Position numbers and translations under genes: made by a program
Shown here: positions 51,506 to 59,920 of the stretch, in pieces
Layout of the letters: each line of letters starts with the position of its first letter
Position numbering within the stretch: the first letter of the stretch is position 1
DNA from: Spirochaetaceae bacterium
GTDB lineage: Bacteria; Spirochaetota; Spirochaetia; Treponematales; Rectinemataceae
Reading direction: 5' to 3'
DNA length: 64,000 nt
NCBI GenBank assembly: GCA_025358255.1
Contig: JANYKC010000019.1
Coordinates: 124,001 to 188,000, forward strand
Notes under the pieces: model-generated
Database searches by the model: none
What the model saw: only the letters and a program-made list of their open reading frames with translations
Told to the model about the DNA's origin: nothing

Positions 51506-53158
51506 ATGAACGAACCCAGTTTTGAATCGCTCGGACTGATCGCGCCCATCCTCAAGGCAGTTGAGGAACAGGGCTACAAAAACCCCAGTCCAATCCAGGT
51601 CGCCGCCATCCCGAGTCTCCTCGAGGGCCGCGATCTCCTTGGCTGTGCCCAGACCGGCACGGGCAAGACCGCGGCCTTTGCCCTTCCCATGATCCAATAC
51701 CTTGTCGGCAAGCCTATAAAGGCTGTCCCCAAGAACGTGCGTTGCCTCGTCGTGGCGCCGACTCGTGAGCTGGCTGCCCAGATCAACGAGAGCTTCGCTT
51801 CCTATTCCAAGTACGCCCATGTCAGCCACGCCTGCATTTTCGGCGGTGTCGGCAAGGCACCCCAGGAAAAAGCCCTCTTGCGTGGACTCGATGTCCTTGT
51901 CGCAACCCCAGGGCGCCTCCTCGACCTTTACGGTGAAGGCAAGCTGCGCCTCGGGTCACTCGAGGTTTTTGTCCTGGATGAGGCGGACCGCATGCTCGAC
52001 ATGGGCTTCATCCATGATGTGAAAAAGATCATCGCCCTCATCCCGAAAGAGCGGCAGACCCTGCTTTTCTCCGCCACCATGCCGCCCTCGATCGCCCAAC
52101 TGGCCCAGAGCATCCTCAAGAAACCGCTGCGGGTGGACATTTCCCCTGAAAAGCCCACGGTGGAAGCGATCGAGCAGAGCGTCATCTACGCCGAGAAGAA
52201 TGACAAACGCCACATGCTCGCCGCCCTCATCGAAGGCGGCGACGTGCGGCGGGCCCTCGTGTTCACGCGGACCAAGCACGGTGCGGACAAGCTCGTGAAG
52301 TCCCTGGAAAAGTCCGGCATCAGCGCTTCGGCCATCCATGCGAACAAGAGCCAGAACAACCGCATACGCACACTCGAGGGCTTCCGTTCCGGCGAGATCC
52401 GCATCCTCGTGGCCACCGACCTGGCCGCCCGGGGCATCGACGTGGACGGGATAACCCACGTATTCAACTACGAACTGCCGAACGAGCCGGAGACTTACGT
52501 CCACCGGATCGGACGGACAGCCCGGGCCGGGGCCGATGGCATAGCCATTGCGCTTTGCGAAAGCGAAGAAAAACCCTTCCTTCGCGACATTGAACGCCTC
52601 ATCGGCAGGAAGATCCCGATGGCGACGGGCACGGTCGTGGACGAAGCCTTCAAGACCGCGGCTGTCGCGAGGGCGGAAGAGGCCAAGAACCCGCCGCCGG
52701 TGGATGCCCGGGATCGTGGTCGGCGGGACTTTGATCCCCGCGGCCCGCGCCGCGGTTCCCCGAAATCTTCCGATTCCCCACGCTCCGGCTCGTCGACCGG
52801 AACCAAGCGTACCCCTCGAGAGTCGACGCGCCGCGAAACGCCAGCGACGCGAAGTGCGCCTGACAGGGCTGCATCTCCCTCCGCCCGTCGCAGTGAGGTT
52901 TCCCGCGGCCAAGGCACGGCCCGGCCCTCGACAAGCCCTGCAGGCAGGGGCGCACCGGGTGACAAGGCTCCTGCGCGACGGCCAGCAACCGGCCGGAACA
53001 CGACAGGCCGCGCGCCCTCGTCCAGGGCCGGCAGCGATACAGAAGGCAGCCGCTCGAGCCAGGACGCCATCCGGAATGCCATCCGCAACATCGCGCGAGG
53101 CGAGGATGATTTCCTCCTTCAGCCACGCGCCAAGCCCGAAGGCAAGGGAAAAAAATAA
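51506..53158 (+). CDS. DEAD-box RNA helicase, RhlE-like, with long basic tail
   Basis: A 550-residue ATP-dependent RNA helicase. All motifs are present: PSPIQ (Q), AQTGTGKT (I), PTRELA (Ia), TPGR (Ib), DEAD (II), SAT (III), ATDLAARGID (V), HRIGRTARAG (VI). The core ends near residue 390 and is followed by about 150 residues of low-complexity Arg/Ser/Pro/Thr/Gly-rich sequence, which probably binds RNA non-specifically. It would act in ribosome assembly or mRNA turnover. It has its own leader after the cheX terminator. Confidence 0.95.
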   Translation: MNEPSFESLGLIAPILKAVEEQGYKNPSPIQVAAIPSLLEGRDLLGCAQTGTGKTAAFALPMIQYLVGKPIKAVPKNVRCLVVAPTRELAAQINESFASYSKYAHVSHACIFGGVGKAPQEKALLRGLDVLVATPGRLLDLYGEGKLRLGSLEVFVLDEADRMLDMGFIHDVKKIIALIPKERQTLLFSATMPPSIAQLAQSILKKPLRVDISPEKPTVEAIEQSVIYAEKNDKRHMLAALIEGGDVRRALVFTRTKHGADKLVKSLEKSGISASAIHANKSQNNRIRTLEGFRSGEIRILVATDLAARGIDVDGITHVFNYELPNEPETYVHRIGRTARAGADGIAIALCESEEKPFLRDIERLIGRKIPMATGTVVDEAFKTAAVARAEEAKNPPPVDARDRGRRDFDPRGPRRGSPKSSDSPRSGSSTGTKRTPRESTRRETPATRSAPDRAASPSARRSEVSRGQGTARPSTSPAGRGAPGDKAPARRPATGRNTTGRAPSSRAGSDTEGSRSSQDAIRNAIRNIARGEDDFLLQPRAKPEGKGKK

Positions 53159-53184
53159 TAGTCGACATATCCGGTCGGCATGAC

Positions 53185-53213
53185 TTGATTAGCAGTGCCT
53201 AATATAGTATCAT
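53185..53213 (+). promoter_or_regulatory. Sigma70-type promoter of the 64-codon gene
   Basis: TTGATT (53185-53190) and TATCAT (53208-53213) are separated by 17 nt, in an AT-rich block right after the helicase stop. The ATG of the small gene lies about 20 nt downstream. Confidence 0.6.
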
Positions 53214-53233
53214 TCTTATCAATGGAGGTCCAC

Positions 53234-53428
53234 ATGAACAGTCTTTCGATACGCGGCACGGAAGCTTTCGCTGCCCCCATGGCCAGAATGACCTCGGCCG
53301 TTCCGGCCGAAAACGAAGGCGCAGAGCGCATGCCCGACAGCGAGGCCCAGGAAGTTTCCAGGGTTTCTGTTTCGTCCCAGGCTCCCCTCAAAGCCGGAGA
53401 GGGTTCACTCCTCGATGTACTCGCCTAG
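53234..53428 (+). CDS. Small protein of 64 residues, unknown
   Basis: Begins at an ATG behind GGAGG with a five-base spacer, has its own promoter and a terminator, so it is a genuine single-gene unit. The protein starts MNSLSIRGTEAFAAPMARMT, has an acidic Glu-rich middle (ENEGAERMPDSEAQEVSRV) and ends KAGEGSLLDVLA. There is no signal peptide, membrane segment or Cys. The length and the hydrophobic -LLDVLA ending recall small motility-associated proteins of the YjfB type, but I see no clear match, so the function is unknown. Confidence 0.75.
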   Translation: MNSLSIRGTEAFAAPMARMTSAVPAENEGAERMPDSEAQEVSRVSVSSQAPLKAGEGSLLDVLA

Positions 53429-53461
53429 TAAGCAGATCCTACATAGAGCCTGAAGAACCTG

Positions 53462-53489
53462 CGGTCCCGTTTAGGGGCCGTTTTTTTTT
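53462..53489 (+). terminator. Rho-independent terminator of the 64-codon gene
   Basis: CGGTCCC (53462-53468) pairs with GGGGCCG (53474-53480) around a 5-base loop, with one G-T pair, followed by nine T (53481-53489). Confidence 0.92.
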
Positions 53490-53537
53490 CCTTCGGGCAG
53501 CTCGCCCGCACGCTTTTTGGAAGTATATTGCGGTTCA

Positions 53538-54497
53538 ATGAAGTATCTCCTCATCGTCAATCCGGTCTCCGGCGCGGGACTCGCCCGTAGCGAAGTTTCG
53601 GTTGTGAGGAGGTATTTCGCCAAGCGCGGGCAATACCTTGAAGTGCGCATGACCAATGGCGCAGGCGACGCGGAACGGCTTGCCCGGGAAGGATCTCGAT
53701 CGGACTTCGATGTCATCATCGGCGGCGGGGGCGACGGCACCATAAACGAAGTGCTCAATGGCATGCGGGGCAGCGGAAAGAAGCTGGCCATCATACCTTG
53801 GGGGACAGGGAACGTATTCGCCACGGAGATGCGCTTCCCCCGCGGCATCGCCAGTGTCTGCCGCCTGATACTCAAGGGAAAATCGGCGCGTCTTGATGTC
53901 GGCGTCCATGGCGAGCGGCTGTTCCTCCTCATGGTAGGCGCGGGATTGGATGCCTATTCCCTCAAGCAGCTCGAGGGCCAGGGCCTCAAGCTGCGGCTTG
54001 GAGTGATCGCCTACGCGATCGCGGGCCTTAGGGCCTTTGCCCGATACCGCTATCCGCGCATCACGGTGGAGCTCGACGGCGGGCGCAGCGATACGGGGAG
54101 TTTTGTCCTCGTGTCCAACACGAGCCGTTACGGGGACGTCTTCTCGTTCACGCCGCACGCCTCGCCGTTGGATGGATGTCTTGACGTCTTCGTCTTCCAG
54201 GAGACAGGGCGATGGAACACCATCCTCCTCGTCCTCCGCTACCTCGTGCGTTTTATGGCCAATCCGAACCTCGCCGCGCCGCCCATGGGCCTCCAGCGCT
54301 CAAGAATCCATCGTGCCAAAAGCCTTCGCCTGTCGTCCAACAAGCCGGTCTTCACCCAGATCGACGGCGAGCTTGGCCATACCCTGCCGATCGACATACA
54401 TGTCGAAGCGAGGGCTGTCGATCTCATCATGCCGCGCCGCAGCCTCAGGAGACTGAGGCGGCAGTCTTGCGAGGATCCCGATTGCAGGGAGGAATGA
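53538..54497 (+). CDS. Diacylglycerol/lipid kinase family protein
   Basis: A 319-residue DAGK-catalytic-domain protein. Motifs: LLIVNPVSGAG, the nucleotide loop IIGGGGDGTINEVLNG, PWGTGNVFATE, and the acidic metal region in SPLDGCLDVFVF and FTQIDGE. It phosphorylates diacylglycerol or a related lipid (DgkB/YegS type). No ribosome-binding site precedes the ATG; a TATATT lies at 53524-53529, only 9 nt upstream, so the message could be leaderless or the start may differ slightly. A 41-codon frame follows with an ATGA overlap. Confidence 0.92.
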   Translation: MKYLLIVNPVSGAGLARSEVSVVRRYFAKRGQYLEVRMTNGAGDAERLAREGSRSDFDVIIGGGGDGTINEVLNGMRGSGKKLAIIPWGTGNVFATEMRFPRGIASVCRLILKGKSARLDVGVHGERLFLLMVGAGLDAYSLKQLEGQGLKLRLGVIAYAIAGLRAFARYRYPRITVELDGGRSDTGSFVLVSNTSRYGDVFSFTPHASPLDGCLDVFVFQETGRWNTILLVLRYLVRFMANPNLAAPPMGLQRSRIHRAKSLRLSSNKPVFTQIDGELGHTLPIDIHVEARAVDLIMPRRSLRRLRRQSCEDPDCREE

Positions 54498-54619
54498 CCG
54501 CTCGAAGGGACAGGGACCAAGCTGCCGCCCTGCGAGCGGGACTTGCCCTGTTCGATGCGATGCCGCAACAAGGCAGCAAAAAGAGGGCCAAGGCTCCGCG
54601 AAGACCGCGCTTGAGCTAA
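54494..54619 (+). CDS. Possible 41-residue basic protein coupled to the lipid kinase gene
   Basis: A short frame starts at an ATG overlapping the lipid-kinase stop as ATGA, with GGGAGGA immediately upstream. The product starts MTARRDRDQAAALRAGLALF and ends in a Lys/Arg-rich tail (KKRAKAPRRPRLS). The coupling resembles that of real genes in this window, but length and lack of family leave it doubtful. Confidence 0.4.
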   Translation: MTARRDRDQAAALRAGLALFDAMPQQGSKKRAKAPRRPRLS

Positions 54620-54659
54620 GCTGACATGGTGCTATCCAAGCCCGGGCCAAGGCTCGGAT

Positions 54660-55880
54660 TTAGCGGGGCGTGGAGGGCCGTGGGGACTTCTTGGGCGGTT
54701 TTTTCCCCAGAAGAAGATGGTCCCGGGGCTTTTCTCCACTTCCTGCCGGGCGGCTAGAGCCGGAAGGCGCGGCATCGCGGGCGATTGGCTTGTTGAGGGC
54801 CTTCTTTTTTTGCGCATCGACGATGGCCTTGCCATCCGTCGCCTTGGCTTTCGGCGCTTTTCCGCCCATGGGCATTTCGCCGGCTATCTTGGCTCTGGGC
54901 GCCTTTGTCCCGGGCGCACGGCGGAGTTCTTTCGGATGCAAGGCCTGCATGAACTCGGATGGCGCTGGGCTCCTGATGCGCAGCAACTCACGGGTGAAGG
55001 GCTGGACAAGGACGAGAAGGACCGCGTGGAGGCAAAGCCGTCCAGCGGGGTCGCGGCGGGATCCATAGCGTTCGTCCCCGGCGACGGGATGACCCTTGTC
55101 GGCCAGTTGGGCGCGTATCTGGTGCTTGCGCCCTGTCTCCAGGGAGAGCTCAAGAAGGCTGAAGCCGTTGCCGCGTCCGATGACACGCCAGTTGGTGACG
55201 GCTCGGAGGGCTCCACGTTCACTAGGCTCGGCGACACGCATCCTCGTGGGACCTGCTTCCACGAGCCATGAATCGAGGGAACCCTCGTCCGCCTCCATAT
55301 CGCCCTCGACCAGGGCTTCATAGAGCCTCTCCTTGGCCAAGCTGTCCCAGTGCGACATGAGGGCAGCCTTGGCAGCCCCCGATTTGGCGAAGACCAGGGC
55401 GCCAGAGCTTTCCCGGTCCAGGCGGTGCACCACCGCGGCCCTCCCTTTCGGGTTGCGACGACGGATATAGCCGGTGACCACGTCATATAGGGACTTGGCC
55501 CTTGAACCTTCCGCGGCGATGACGGGAAGCCCAGCCGGCTTGTCCACCGCCACGATGTCATCGTCTTCGTAGAGGACGGCGAGCTGGCTCCGGTTGCGCA
55601 TCGTGGCGCGCTTGCCTGAGAAAATGCCCGTGTCGCCGCGGCCGTAGGCGGGGGCATCGCGGCGGTCGCCCACCCTCGGTGGCTCGTCTCGTCCCGCGAC
55701 GGTGTGGCCGCTTGTGCGACCTTCGCCGTCGCCGCTTTCCCGGTCCTCCCTGCGCGCGCCTTTGGGAGCCGTGCGCCCGCCGGCGCGGGTTGCTGCCCGC
55801 CCAGCTCCACTCGCGCCTTGCCTGGGATGTCCTGGGGCTCCGGGCGGAATGCCGTGGGAGGATTTTTTCTTGCCTTTCAT
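54660..55880 (-). CDS. RluD/RluA-like pseudouridine synthase with long basic extensions
   Basis: A 406-residue protein. The catalytic core (about residues 95-330) has VVHRLDRESSGALVFAK with the catalytic Asp, LELSLETGRKHQIRAQLADKG and HAVLLVLVQPFT. It modifies uridines in rRNA or tRNA. About 90 Gly/Arg-rich residues precede the core and about 75 Lys/Ala/Pro-rich residues follow it, both probably disordered and RNA-binding. No S4 domain is seen. The start at 55880 lacks a clear ribosome-binding site; the downstream ATG near 55600 (TMRNRSQLAVLYEDDD) would give a protein without the N-terminal extension. Confidence 0.85.
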   Translation of the reverse strand: MKGKKKSSHGIPPGAPGHPRQGASGAGRAATRAGGRTAPKGARREDRESGDGEGRTSGHTVAGRDEPPRVGDRRDAPAYGRGDTGIFSGKRATMRNRSQLAVLYEDDDIVAVDKPAGLPVIAAEGSRAKSLYDVVTGYIRRRNPKGRAAVVHRLDRESSGALVFAKSGAAKAALMSHWDSLAKERLYEALVEGDMEADEGSLDSWLVEAGPTRMRVAEPSERGALRAVTNWRVIGRGNGFSLLELSLETGRKHQIRAQLADKGHPVAGDERYGSRRDPAGRLCLHAVLLVLVQPFTRELLRIRSPAPSEFMQALHPKELRRAPGTKAPRAKIAGEMPMGGKAPKAKATDGKAIVDAQKKKALNKPIARDAAPSGSSRPAGSGEKPRDHLLLGKKPPKKSPRPSTPR

Positions 55881-55978
55881 GGGGCCAGTATAGCCGGAAA
55901 CGGCCATGGCCGTCGAGGCGGGAGGAAAAGCCAAAACGCGGCCTTGCCCCCGGGGCGAATCGGGTGTTCACTGTCTGG

Positions 55979-56695
55979 ATGAAGCGCACACGCAGCCGCG
56001 GCTTGATGGCCGTCCTCGTACTTGTCTTGTTCCTGTCCGGCCTCGCCGCCTTCGTCGTCATTGTTCCCGTCGCCGAACGTGCTCCCCCCCCGGCGGGCTT
56101 TGTGCCTTTCCGCGACGACGCCCTCGCGGCAAGGTTCCGTCCCCGCCTTGATTGCCCCGCCGACTTCGGTGCCATCGAAGCCGTCTATTACCGCGCGGCA
56201 TGGGACGATGCGGGGTTAATCCACCTCGCCTACCATCCTGCCTGGGCACGGGAGCGAAACGAGGCCCCGGGATTCGGGCCCTTCCTGAGCCGGACCCTCT
56301 ATACCGGCGGCCTGTCACTCCAGCGCGCGATGTTCGGCAAGGGCGATATCGAGTCCATCGGACTCAAGGTCGATCCAGTCTCATGGTCCATCCTGGAAGT
56401 CGAGTACGAGACGGCAAAAGACTACGATCCGTCCGCCTTTTCGGTGACCCACGAAAACGTGGTCGCGAAAGGACCCCTCGTGCCTCCCCTGGCTTTCAAG
56501 GTCGTGAGCTGGAACCATCTCTTCTCCTTGGAAAAGGGCGGGTCCCCCGCGTCCCTGTCTGGATCGTCCAGGCCTGAGCCGCTTTTGTATTTCTCGGCCG
56601 CGCTCTGGAGCGGATACGCGATGTGGAAGAATCCCGAGACGCGCCTGCGGAAGGACAGGGCCCACTTCGATTGGGAGCGTGGCGCGGTCGAGTGA
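55979..56695 (+). CDS. Membrane-anchored or exported protein, unknown
   Basis: A 238-residue protein with one N-terminal hydrophobic segment (LMAVLVLVLFLSGLAAFVVI) and a hydrophilic domain of about 200 residues containing several Trp and Tyr and no named motif. The start is uncertain: the ATG at 55979 and a GTG at 55964 are both possible and neither has a good ribosome-binding site. It ends 6 nt before the convergent dnaE2 stop. It resembles uncharacterised exported proteins in general layout only. Confidence 0.65.
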   Translation: MKRTRSRGLMAVLVLVLFLSGLAAFVVIVPVAERAPPPAGFVPFRDDALAARFRPRLDCPADFGAIEAVYYRAAWDDAGLIHLAYHPAWARERNEAPGFGPFLSRTLYTGGLSLQRAMFGKGDIESIGLKVDPVSWSILEVEYETAKDYDPSAFSVTHENVVAKGPLVPPLAFKVVSWNHLFSLEKGGSPASLSGSSRPEPLLYFSAALWSGYAMWKNPETRLRKDRAHFDWERGAVE

Positions 56696-56701
56696 AGTCC
56701 C

Positions 56702-59700
56702 TCACCTCCAAGGTCCGTTTTTTCCCCCCGCGCCCCGCCGGTCCGGCAGGCCTTTGCCAGGGTTGTCGAGGGGCCTGGCCTTGGTGATCTCGAAGGAGAC
56801 CGCGCCTTGGTCGCGCTCGACCCGCCCTTCGACCACGAGGGGGCGGAGGTCGAAAAAAAGCCGGCCATAGCGCTCGAAGGCTTCGGGAAAAAGGACAGCC
56901 TCGATGATGGCCGTCTCATCCTCGAGGCTCACGAAGGACATCTCCTCCTTGCCCCGGGTGAGCACTTCCTTCCGGGTCACGGGCATGGCGACAATTGTCA
57001 CGATCTTGCCGAAACACGCGGCCAGGTCGGCTGCCTTGGTCCGCTCCACCTTGTCGACCTCGCGCTTCCACAGGCTCAGGGGATGGCGCTCCCGGAGAAA
57101 GCCGAGGCAGCGGTATTCGGCGGACAGGACCCGGCGCTCCTCTCCCCAGCCGCATTCCCCGGCGGCGGACGTGGGAGCGCCGGGTCCTGGCGCGGCGATG
57201 CCATGGGCCCCGCCCTGCCCGTCGGCGGAGAAGAGCTCCCCGCCCGCGGCGGCGCCAGGCTCGCCGCGGGCGCACAGGAGGCTGCGGGCCGCCATGGCCC
57301 GGGAGGCGGTGGCGGCGATCGAATCAAGGGCCCCCGATTCGGCAAGGGCGACGATGTCAGCAGCCTCCAGGGCGAGACGGGAAGTGAAGTCAGCCAGGCC
57401 GCGGAAGGGGCCATGGGCGGCACGCTCGGCGGCGATGGCGTCCATGGTCGCGCGCGACAGGCCCCCTATGGCCATCAGTCCCACCACGAGGCGCCCGCCC
57501 GAGGCGCGATAGGCGCGTCCGCTTTCGTTGACATCCGGCCCCGCGATGGCCAAGCCCATGCGCCGGGCCTCGCTCACGTAGGCCGAAGCCGTGTAGAAGC
57601 CGCCCTGGTTGCTCAGGACCGCTGCCATGAATTCGGCCGGGTGATGGCAGCGCAGCCAGGCGGACTGGAAGGAAACGACGGCATAGGAGGCCGAGTGGGG
57701 CTTGCAGAAGGAATATCCCGCGAAGGATTCCATCATCTCCCAGACGCATTCGGCGGCCGCCGCTTCGACTCCATGTTTCGCGCAACCCTCAAAAAAAATG
57801 GTCTTGCATTCGGCGAGCTTCCTCGCCTTGTTCTTCTTGGCCAGGATCTTACGCAATGCATCCGCGTCCGACTCGTCAAAGCCGGCGAGGGCGATGGCCG
57901 CCTTCGATACGTCCTCCTGGTAGACCATGATGCCGTAGGTCTCATCGAGGACCTTCGCCAGCCGCGGATGCAGCGGCTCCCATGTACCGCCATGTAGCCG
58001 TTTCACGTATTCGGCGATGTACTTGTTCGCCGCCGGCCTGATGATCGATGAATGGATCACTATGTGCTCGTAGTCGCCGACGCCGGCTTTCTTCTGGAGT
58101 TGCCGCATCGCAGGCGACTCGATGTAGAAGACCCCCATGGTGTCCCCCCGGGCCAGCATGTCGATGGTCCGGGCGTCGCCGAGGGCCATGCGCTCGAAGG
58201 CCGCCTGGTCGGCGAGGATGGCGGAATCACGACCCTCGCCGCTGCGATCCTCCTCCGCGGCTATGTTCGCGACGGCATCGCGGATGACGGCAAGGGAGCG
58301 GTTCCCGAGGAGGTCGATCTTGACGAGGCCCGCCGCCTCGGTGCCGTCCTTTTCCCATTGGAGGAGGGGATATCCCTCGGCGGAACTCTCGACGGGGGCC
58401 AGCCGCCGGATCGGGCCGGGCGCGATGACGAGGCCGCCGCAATGCATGGAGATGCCGCGCGGAAGGCCTTCTATCCGTGTCGCCGCGGCGATGATGTCCT
58501 TCCACAGGGGTTTTGCCCGCCAGGCTTCGAGCCCTCCTCCTCCCGAGGCGCCGCCTGACCACGAGCCGTTCCCCCAGGCGCTGCCTTCGAAGACCGAGCG
58601 CTCGCAGGCGGCTATCTCCCCATCGGGCATGCCCCAGGCCTTGGCCGCTTCGCGGATGGCCGAGCGGGGACGGAAAAAAAGGTGGTTGGCCACGCGCGCC
58701 GCCCGGTCGGAACCGAAGGCTTCGATGGCGCGGCGCATAACCTCGTCCCTTTCGTCCCAGGCGAAATCAATGTCGATGTCGGGAGGGTCGGGTCTCGCCT
58801 CGTTGAGGAAGCGCTCGAAATACAGGTGGTGGCGTATTGGGTCGACATTCGTGATCCCGAGGCTGTAGGCCACGGCGCTCGCGGCGCCCGAGCCACGGCC
58901 GCAGGTGCGGGCGGTGAAACCCGCAATCTGCGCCACGACGAGGAAGTAGTCGGTGAAGTTTTTCCTCCCGATGATGTCGAGCTCGTATTCGAGGCGGTCC
59001 ACGACGGCGTCGTTCACTTCCCCGTATCGCCGTTGCGCCCCTTCAAAGGCGAGTCGCCTGAGCCGGGCATAGGCCTCATCGGCGTGGCACGCGGCCTCAG
59101 CCGGATCAGCGGCCCTGTCCCCGCCCGGAACCGCGACCCTGTCCCCGCCAGTGGCTGAGGGAAAGGTGAAGCCGTCGAAGATCCGCGAGAAGGCGCAGTC
59201 GCGCGCGACCTCCTCATTGGCCGCCAAAGCCGCGGGCCAGGAGGCGAAAAGGCCCTGGGCTTCCTCGGGGCCGAAGAGGATGGCCCCGGGCGAATCGAGC
59301 GCCTCCGCCGCGCCGGATGCCACGAGCGATCCGAGCTTCCCAAGGGTCGCGCCCTCCCCGATGGCCCGCAGGAGGCGATGGACTTCCCAGTCGCTTTTCT
59401 CGATGAGGGATGCGTCCCCGAGGGCGAGGAGGGGTATGCCACGCCGGGAGGCGTAAGGCAGGGCGCCGAGGCGTCGGGGCGTGACGCCGGCATAGAGCCG
59501 CGGCACCCTTTCGCGCAGCGCGTCAAGGACGGCGGTGTCGCATGACGCGTAGATGAGCCCGCGTGACTTGGAGATGAGGAGGTCGCGCGGCCCGGAAACG
59601 CCGGCATCGGCTCTTGCCGAACCGGCCGTGGCCACGGCCTTCTCCGCGCTCACGAGTTCGCAGAGGTTGCCGAAGCCCTCCCGGTCACGGACGAGGGCCA

Positions 59701-59920
59701 GGAGGCGGCCACCCTCGACGCGGAGTTCGGCGCCGATGATGGGCCTGATGCCCGCCGCCTCTGTCGCCTCGATGAAGGCATGGACACCGTAGAGGTTGCT
59801 GGAGTCGGTGAGGGCCATGGTCCCGTAACCGAGTTCCTTCGCCCTGGCCACGAGGTCCTCGATGCGGCAGGCTCCGGAGAGGAAGGAGTAGGCGGAGCGG
59901 ACCTGGAGGTGGCTAAACAT
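56702..59920 (-). CDS. dnaE2: Error-prone DNA polymerase III alpha subunit (DnaE2/ImuC type)
   Basis: A 1072-residue C-family polymerase, the length of DnaE2 rather than the longer replicative DnaE1. An N-terminal PHP domain (HLQVRSAYSFLSGA ... ALTDSSNLYGVHAF) is followed by the palm with CGRGSGAASAVAYSLG and the catalytic acidic run PPDIDIDF (residues 381-385), then the HhH region and an OB fold near 970-1050. The gene overlaps imuB by 8 nt. The ImuB-DnaE2 pairing is the mutasome used for lesion bypass after DNA damage. Confidence 0.9.
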   Translation of the reverse strand: MFSHLQVRSAYSFLSGACRIEDLVARAKELGYGTMALTDSSNLYGVHAFIEATEAAGIRPIIGAELRVEGGRLLALVRDREGFGNLCELVSAEKAVATAGSARADAGVSGPRDLLISKSRGLIYASCDTAVLDALRERVPRLYAGVTPRRLGALPYASRRGIPLLALGDASLIEKSDWEVHRLLRAIGEGATLGKLGSLVASGAAEALDSPGAILFGPEEAQGLFASWPAALAANEEVARDCAFSRIFDGFTFPSATGGDRVAVPGGDRAADPAEAACHADEAYARLRRLAFEGAQRRYGEVNDAVVDRLEYELDIIGRKNFTDYFLVVAQIAGFTARTCGRGSGAASAVAYSLGITNVDPIRHHLYFERFLNEARPDPPDIDIDFAWDERDEVMRRAIEAFGSDRAARVANHLFFRPRSAIREAAKAWGMPDGEIAACERSVFEGSAWGNGSWSGGASGGGGLEAWRAKPLWKDIIAAATRIEGLPRGISMHCGGLVIAPGPIRRLAPVESSAEGYPLLQWEKDGTEAAGLVKIDLLGNRSLAVIRDAVANIAAEEDRSGEGRDSAILADQAAFERMALGDARTIDMLARGDTMGVFYIESPAMRQLQKKAGVGDYEHIVIHSSIIRPAANKYIAEYVKRLHGGTWEPLHPRLAKVLDETYGIMVYQEDVSKAAIALAGFDESDADALRKILAKKNKARKLAECKTIFFEGCAKHGVEAAAAECVWEMMESFAGYSFCKPHSASYAVVSFQSAWLRCHHPAEFMAAVLSNQGGFYTASAYVSEARRMGLAIAGPDVNESGRAYRASGGRLVVGLMAIGGLSRATMDAIAAERAAHGPFRGLADFTSRLALEAADIVALAESGALDSIAATASRAMAARSLLCARGEPGAAAGGELFSADGQGGAHGIAAPGPGAPTSAAGECGWGEERRVLSAEYRCLGFLRERHPLSLWKREVDKVERTKAADLAACFGKIVTIVAMPVTRKEVLTRGKEEMSFVSLEDETAIIEAVLFPEAFERYGRLFFDLRPLVVEGRVERDQGAVSFEITKARPLDNPGKGLPDRRGAGGKNGPWR

